36,306 nt of DNA from Actinomycetes bacterium. GTDB taxonomy: Bacteria > Actinomycetota > Acidimicrobiia > Acidimicrobiales > Ilumatobacteraceae. The position numbers and the translations under genes are program-made. The stretch lies in NCBI GenBank assembly GCA_025360105.1, contig JANYCT010000049.1, forward strand, positions 1 through 36,306. Reading direction: 5' to 3'. How positions within the stretch are numbered: position 1 is the first letter of the stretch; each line of letters begins with the position of its first letter. Below, in pieces: positions 32,075 through 36,306 of this stretch. The notes beneath the pieces are model-generated. The model did no database searches. It was not told where the DNA came from and worked only from the letters and a program-made list of their open reading frames with translations.

Positions 32075-33772
32075 ATGTCACTGATCACCGGCTCTATCAC
32101 CGATCGCCTGCAACGCGCAGCCGATCGCCCAACGGGCGTGCGCTTCGTGGGCTCCTCGGTCACGCCGGCCGAGGGCCCGAACTTCTTCTCGTGGGGCCAG
32201 ATCCACGACGAGGCCCGCGCCGTCGGCGCGGCGTTACAAGCGAGGGGCCTGGTCCCCGGCGATCACGTCGCGATCCTCGGGCCCACGAGTCGTCCGTTGA
32301 TGACCATCATCCAAGGCTGCTGGCTCAGCGGCATTGCGAGCATGGTGTTGCCGCTACCCATGCGGATGGCGTCGCTAGAGGCGTTCGTCGAGAGCACGCG
32401 CGCTCGAATTCTGCACGGTGACGCGAAGCTGGTGCTCATCGACGACGCACTCGCTGCGTTCTATCAATCCGGGCCTGGTGACCCGCCGATTGAGCCGATG
32501 GCCGCAGTGATGCCCGGCCCGGGTAACCCATCGAGCGAGCGTCTCGAGATCCCTGCAAACGACCCCGAACGACTGGTGATCCTGCAATACACCAGCGGCT
32601 CCACCAGCGAACCCAAAGGTGTGATGATCCCCGATCGGGTGCTCACCGCGAACATCGACGCTTCGTGCACCGCTGCCGAACTCGGCCCCGACGAGGTCAT
32701 GGTGTCGTGGCTACCGCTCTATCACGACATGGGTCTCGTCGGCTTCTTGTCGATCCCGATGACGAACGGGTGTCAGCTCGTACAGGCCGCGCCGCAGGAC
32801 TTCATGGCCCACCCCGGCAACTGGATGCAGTGGATCAGCGATCATGGTGGCACCGCAACTGCGGGTCCGAACTTCTCGTGGGTACTCGCCACTCGGGCGC
32901 TGAAGCGCATGGAGGGTCTCGACCTGTCACAGCTCACGCTCGCGCTCAGTGGCGCAGAGCCGGTGGATCCGTCCGCGGTCGAGGCGTTCGTGGTTGCCGC
33001 TGGACGATTCGGATTCAAGCCGGGCAGCGTGTTTCCCGCGTTCGGTATGGCCGAGGTCGCGATCGGCGGAGCATTTCCTCCCCGCCATCGCGGGCTGCGT
33101 TGCGACGACGTCGAACGCGTTGTGCTCGAACGCGACCGCGTTGCGAAGCCCATCGAACTCACCGCCGACACCGAAGCCGACACGCACCGTCGTCTGCCGC
33201 TGCTCGGGCATCCGGTGCCCGATCTCGAGATGCGCATCGTGCATCCCGACACCCGCGAGGACCTCACCGAGCGTCACGTCGGCGAACTGCTGATCCGGGG
33301 CACGTCGGTTACGCCTGGATACTACAAGCGGCCCGATGCCACTGCCGCGATGTTCTACGACGGGTGGCTGTGCACCGGCGATCTGGGCTACATGCTCGAC
33401 GGCGAGTTGGTGCTGTGCGGACGCATCAAGGACGTGATCATCGTCGGCGGCCGCAACGTGTTCCCCGAAGACATCGAGCGTGCCGTCGGTGGGCTCGAAG
33501 GTGTCCGGGCGGGCAATGTGATTGCATTCGGTGTCGAGGGCTACAAGGGCAAGGAGACCGTGGTCGTCGTTGCCGAAGTGCGCACAGAGGAGCCGCTCGC
33601 GGTTCGTGAGGCGATCCACCATCGCACCATCGAGGTGTGTGGGCTGCCGCCACGCGATGTGATGTTGGTGCGACCCGGCTCGCTGCCCAAGACTTCGTCC
33701 GGCAAGCTGCAGCGCGCGAAGTGTCGCGAGCTGTACCTCGACGAGGAACTCGAACTCTTCGCTCCGTCGTGA
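32075..33772 (+). CDS. fatty acyl-AMP ligase (FadD32/FAAL-like)
   Basis: Activates a fatty acid as acyl-adenylate for transfer to a carrier or, in some relatives, CoA (565 aa). The ATP loop is YTSGSTSEPKGVM. SWLPLYHDMGLVGFL is the wording of FAALs. GYYKRPDATAAMFYDGWLCTGDLGY, GRIKDVIIVGGRNVFPEDIE and the final PKTSSGKLQR with the catalytic Lys complete the adenylation fold. The frame is open far upstream, but that part is antisense to the redox genes; the ATG at 32075 (or GTG 32069) is right. TAGTTT about 11 bases before suggests an almost leaderless transcript. No polyketide synthase or acyl carrier gene is adjacent. Confidence 0.9.
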   Translation: MSLITGSITDRLQRAADRPTGVRFVGSSVTPAEGPNFFSWGQIHDEARAVGAALQARGLVPGDHVAILGPTSRPLMTIIQGCWLSGIASMVLPLPMRMASLEAFVESTRARILHGDAKLVLIDDALAAFYQSGPGDPPIEPMAAVMPGPGNPSSERLEIPANDPERLVILQYTSGSTSEPKGVMIPDRVLTANIDASCTAAELGPDEVMVSWLPLYHDMGLVGFLSIPMTNGCQLVQAAPQDFMAHPGNWMQWISDHGGTATAGPNFSWVLATRALKRMEGLDLSQLTLALSGAEPVDPSAVEAFVVAAGRFGFKPGSVFPAFGMAEVAIGGAFPPRHRGLRCDDVERVVLERDRVAKPIELTADTEADTHRRLPLLGHPVPDLEMRIVHPDTREDLTERHVGELLIRGTSVTPGYYKRPDATAAMFYDGWLCTGDLGYMLDGELVLCGRIKDVIIVGGRNVFPEDIERAVGGLEGVRAGNVIAFGVEGYKGKETVVVVAEVRTEEPLAVREAIHHRTIEVCGLPPRDVMLVRPGSLPKTSSGKLQRAKCRELYLDEELELFAPS

Positions 33773-33785
33773 TGGGAATTGCCGA

Positions 33786-34829
33786 ATGAAGGTTGTCTAC
33801 ACCGCAGCACACTTGTTGCACGATCCTCAGACAGGCATCGAGCAGTCGCGGCTCATGTCGCCCTGGGAACACGTCGGTCGCGGCGAGGCCATTCACGCCA
33901 CGTTGAGTGCCGACGCTCGCTTCTCGCTGGTGGCCCCGGCGGAATGGGGTACTGCGCCCATCGCCGCAGTGCACGACGCGGGTCTGCTGCGCTTCCTCAG
34001 CACTGCGTGGGCTGAATACCAACTCGCTGCGGGGCCTACCGCAGATGTGGTTCCCGATGTCTTTTATCGTCCCGCGCTGCGCAACGGTATGACGGTGGGT
34101 CGTGAGCCGGCATCGGTGAACGGCCGTCTCGGCTGGTGGTGTTTCGAGACCACCACGCCGCTTACTGTCGGCACCTACGCCGCGGCGCTCGCCGCAGTGG
34201 ATACGGCACTCTCCACCACGGCGTTGGTGCTCGGTGGCGAACGGTCTGCCTACGGTCTCTGCCGGCCGCCCGGTCATCACGCCACGACCACGCTCTACGG
34301 CGGTTATTGCTATTTCAACAATGCCGCGATCGCGGCGAATCACGTCGCGGTCACCACCGGCGCCAAGGTGACCGTGCTTGATGTGGACTATCACCATGGC
34401 AACGGCACGCAGGAGATCTTCTACGCGCGCGACGACGTGCAGTACGTGTCGTTGCACGGCGACCCCACACACGCGTATCCGTACACGGTTGGTTATGCCG
34501 ACGAAACGGGCACTGGCAAGGGTGCAGGGTCGAACCTGAACCTGCCGTTGGCCCCACGCACCGACGACGATGCGTACGTGGCTGCGTTGGAGCGCGCCTG
34601 TGAAGCCATCACCGCGTTCGGGCCGAGTCTGCTGATCGTGTCGCTCGGCCTCGATACCTTCATCACCGATCCCATCTGCGACCTCTCGGTTACCGCCGAT
34701 GGTTTCGAGCGTTGCGGCGCGGTTGTGGCCGCGCTCGGCCTACCAACGGTGGTGTTGCAAGAGGGTGGCTACGACGTGGCCGCCCTGGGTGACAACGTGC
34801 GCCGCTGGCTCGTCGGCCTCGGTGCGTGA
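33786..34829 (+). CDS. acetylpolyamine amidohydrolase/histone deacetylase-like protein
   Basis: A zinc amidohydrolase that removes acetyl groups from polyamines or related amines (347 aa). His164/His165 (RPPGHHA), Asp201 and His203 (DVDYHHGNG), Asp290 (SLGLDT) and Tyr329 (EGGYD) sit at the same spacing as the catalytic set of the characterised Mycoplana acetylpolyamine amidohydrolase. The opening MKVVYTAAHLLHDPQTGIEQ also resembles that enzyme more than AcuC-type proteins. It starts 13 bases after the acyl-AMP ligase stop and is probably co-transcribed with it. A small deacetylated amine product linked to the ligase is possible but unproven. Confidence 0.88.
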   Translation: MKVVYTAAHLLHDPQTGIEQSRLMSPWEHVGRGEAIHATLSADARFSLVAPAEWGTAPIAAVHDAGLLRFLSTAWAEYQLAAGPTADVVPDVFYRPALRNGMTVGREPASVNGRLGWWCFETTTPLTVGTYAAALAAVDTALSTTALVLGGERSAYGLCRPPGHHATTTLYGGYCYFNNAAIAANHVAVTTGAKVTVLDVDYHHGNGTQEIFYARDDVQYVSLHGDPTHAYPYTVGYADETGTGKGAGSNLNLPLAPRTDDDAYVAALERACEAITAFGPSLLIVSLGLDTFITDPICDLSVTADGFERCGAVVAALGLPTVVLQEGGYDVAALGDNVRRWLVGLGA

Positions 34830-34840
34830 AGCCCCGTCGT

Positions 34841-36004
34841 TTAGAGGTAGTAGCCGGTGACGTCGATGATGAAGTCGGTGGCGCCGCCGCGGGCGAATGC
34901 TTTGATGTGGCGTGTGCTGTCGAGTTTGACGAGGGTGCCGTTGGCGAGTGATCCGGTGGTGGGTGTCCAGTTGATGGCGGATGCGGAGAAGTCGGCGGCG
35001 TCGCCGGGGGTGACGGCGAGGTAGCCGGATCCGGGTGCGGGTACGACGGTGAGGTTGTAGGCGATGGCTGTTGCGCCGTCGGGTACGACATTGGGATTGT
35101 TGACGGCGCCGGTCGTGAGATCGATGCCGTTGTTGATGGCCACCACTCTGTTGAATCCGGCCGCGAGGGGTCCGGTGAAGAGGCGTGAGTCGTAGACGCG
35201 GGTGGGGTTGATCACGTGCAGTGCGCCAGCGGTGGTGCCGCCACCGAGCTTGCGCCAGCTACCGGGAGTGCCACCGTCGTAACAAACAAACCAGTCACCA
35301 TTGTCGTCTCGGATGAGGTCGCCGATGGCGTACGACCCCGACGTCGGAGCGCCGGCGGCGATGTGGGAGGTCAGGTTGACCCGGCCTGTTCCGTTTGCCT
35401 TGAAGTCATACCCGGTGCCTTGGCTCTCGCCTACGACGCCGACTCCGTCTTGAGCTATTCCCCACACGCCATACGACAGATTGTTCGTGTAGGCGGCACC
35501 GACAACGCCGTTGGCGAGACCGCTGTTGGCAAATCCGTACACCCCGGTCTCCAGGTTCTTGAAGGCCCATCCGGCAACGGCTGCTGGGTAATCCGAACTG
35601 GTATTTGTGGGATTGAGGTCGCTGACCGTGAAGTAGTTGGATCCGTCGACGCTGACACCGGCGGGGAAGTAGTTCAGGTGTGTGGACTTCGCCGCAACTG
35701 AAGTGGCGTCGCTCTGGGCGCCGAGGACCATCGTTACCCCGTATCCGGTGATGGCGGCGGCCGGAGTTGCCGAGCTCGCCGTGCCCAAGGCCACTGCCGC
35801 TGCAGCAGCGCCACCGGCGATGGCGAACAGGCGGCGACGGCTCGTGACCATCATCTCGCCGGCTGGCGCTTCATCCGTCGCTAAATCGGTCTCCGCGGCT
35901 GCTTGCCGCGCTGCTTTCAGTTCGGCCAGTTCGGCGCGTACGAGTGCGAGTTCGGCAACGACGTCTGCCAGAACCTGCTCGGTGGATGGTGTGGTCACGT
36001 TCAT
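34841..36004 (-). CDS. Tat-exported surface protein with VYDSR-type C-terminal domain
   Basis: A secreted protein (387 aa) with an unusual start. Residues 1-50 form a charged, probably coiled-coil helix (VVAELALVRAELAELKAARQ). Only then comes the twin-arginine signal, TSRRRLFAIAGG (54-65), with a hydrophobic stretch and cleavage near PAAA-IT (84). Residues ~140-200 carry spaced G-V-x-G units (GVYGF, GVVGA, GVWGI, GVVGE) as in beta-helical fibre proteins. The C-terminal ~140 residues (NPTRVYDSRLFTGPLAAGF ... FIIDVTGYYL) match a domain common in secreted actinobacterial proteins whose usual wording is VDTR ... DVxGYF. Its role is unknown. The gene lies 47 bases downstream of a repeat protein and converges with the deacetylase gene (11 bases apart). 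Confidence 0.82.
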   Translation of the reverse strand: MNVTTPSTEQVLADVVAELALVRAELAELKAARQAAAETDLATDEAPAGEMMVTSRRRLFAIAGGAAAAAVALGTASSATPAAAITGYGVTMVLGAQSDATSVAAKSTHLNYFPAGVSVDGSNYFTVSDLNPTNTSSDYPAAVAGWAFKNLETGVYGFANSGLANGVVGAAYTNNLSYGVWGIAQDGVGVVGESQGTGYDFKANGTGRVNLTSHIAAGAPTSGSYAIGDLIRDDNGDWFVCYDGGTPGSWRKLGGGTTAGALHVINPTRVYDSRLFTGPLAAGFNRVVAINNGIDLTTGAVNNPNVVPDGATAIAYNLTVVPAPGSGYLAVTPGDAADFSASAINWTPTTGSLANGTLVKLDSTRHIKAFARGGATDFIIDVTGYYL

Positions 36005-36051
36005 TGCCTCTCTGGCAGGTCGGATTGCGGAAGAAATCGGTTGGAGCTGAA

Positions 36052-36306
36052 TCAGGACGTGGCGGTGCGCGGCGCCTGCGTTACGGGCACGCGGTTACTC
36101 GTGTCGACGGGGCCATTGTTGGCGGCTTGACCATTGCGAGATGTAACGGTCTCGGTGCGCAGCCGACTCGCAGCTTGCGGTACGGGCACGCGGTTGCTGG
36201 TGTCGACGGGGGCGGCGTTGGCGGCGTTGGCGTTCTGACCGCTGCGAGATGTAACGGTCGCGGTGCGCAGTGGGCTTGCGGCCTGGGGCACGGGCACGCG
36301 GTTGCT
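36052..36306 (-). CDS. tandem-repeat protein, C-terminal part (5' end outside window)
   Basis: The frame is open from the window edge to a TGA at 36052. It consists of two full repeats of 36 and 33 residues and a partial third. Each begins SNRVPVPQAAS, continues LRT(A/E)TVTSR(S/N)GQ and ends APVDT or GPVDT. At the DNA level the shared CGGGCACGCGGTT recurs at 36084, 36183 and 36291, spacings of 99 and 108 bp, so units differ by whole codons. The composition (Val, Pro, Thr, Asn, Arg; no Cys) fits an extended secreted or wall-associated region. I do not recognise the family. It is upstream of the Tat-exported protein in the same direction, so they may share a transcript. Confidence 0.7.
   Translation of the reverse strand, partial: SNRVPVPQAASPLRTATVTSRSGQNANAANAAPVDTSNRVPVPQAASRLRTETVTSRNGQAANNGPVDTSNRVPVTQAPRTATS

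Noticed and set aside
36084-36303. CRISPR array at the right edge
   Set aside because: The repeats are a translated frame with coding-length periods of 99 and 108 bp, not repeat-spacer units.

Overview
The window is high-GC DNA with frequent GTG starts and tightly packed, often ATGA-overlapping operons. The gene content points to an actinobacterium: WS/DGAT acyltransferase, a FadD32-like fatty acyl-AMP ligase, a Fur-type regulator beside a metal ABC transporter, and a secreted protein ending in a 'VYDSR ... DVTGYY' domain. An Acidimicrobiia/Ilumatobacter-like lineage is my best guess; this is inference from gene style, not a marker-gene placement.

Layout. 1-1395: an ISL3-family insertion sequence, left end outside the window. 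1633-2817: a tyrosine integrase reading left, followed at 2989-3015 by an isolated 3' end of a tmRNA (ssrA). I read this as the right edge of an integrative element inserted in ssrA, with its cargo to the left of the window. 3195-3656: cytidine deaminase. 3831-8380: a compact four-gene operon (two Gfo/Idh/MocA oxidoreductases, an alpha/beta hydrolase, and an S51-like protein with a CysRS-like C-terminal domain). 8425-11134 (minus): a metal ABC transporter (permease, ATPase, lipoprotein), divergent from a Fur/Zur-type regulator (11290-11730); three 17-bp tandem repeats lie in the shared gap. 11878-12449 (minus): a MazEF-type toxin-antitoxin pair. 12634-16371: a sugar or polyol cassette (SDR, FGGY kinase, AGPS-like FAD oxidase). 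16494-18253: an ABC-2 exporter. 18379-21075: an MgtA-type P-type ATPase preceded by a 23-codon upstream reading frame. 21228-21863: an unrecognised two-helix membrane protein. 21962-23431: WS/DGAT.

23412-26468 is a decayed stretch on the minus strand. It holds remnants of a universal stress protein, an MBL/beta-CASP nuclease and two SDRs around two intact genes (a 2OG-Fe(II) oxygenase and a universal stress protein). Then follow a MATE exporter (26532-27836), leucyl-tRNA synthetase (27843-30680, minus), a DsbB plus CPHC thioredoxin-like pair (30736-32014, minus), a fatty acyl-AMP ligase and an acetylpolyamine-amidohydrolase-like deacetylase (32075-34829), and at the right edge a Tat-exported surface protein with a partial tandem-repeat protein upstream of it (34841-36306, minus).

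How the parts work together. The transporter and Fur-type regulator look like a self-contained zinc/manganese uptake unit. DsbB and the CPHC protein look like an extracytoplasmic disulfide pair. The SDR/kinase/oxidase set looks like a catabolic module without its own transporter. The least explained parts are the 3831-8380 operon with its fused S51/CysRS-like protein, the 17-bp repeat array, and the right-edge surface locus.
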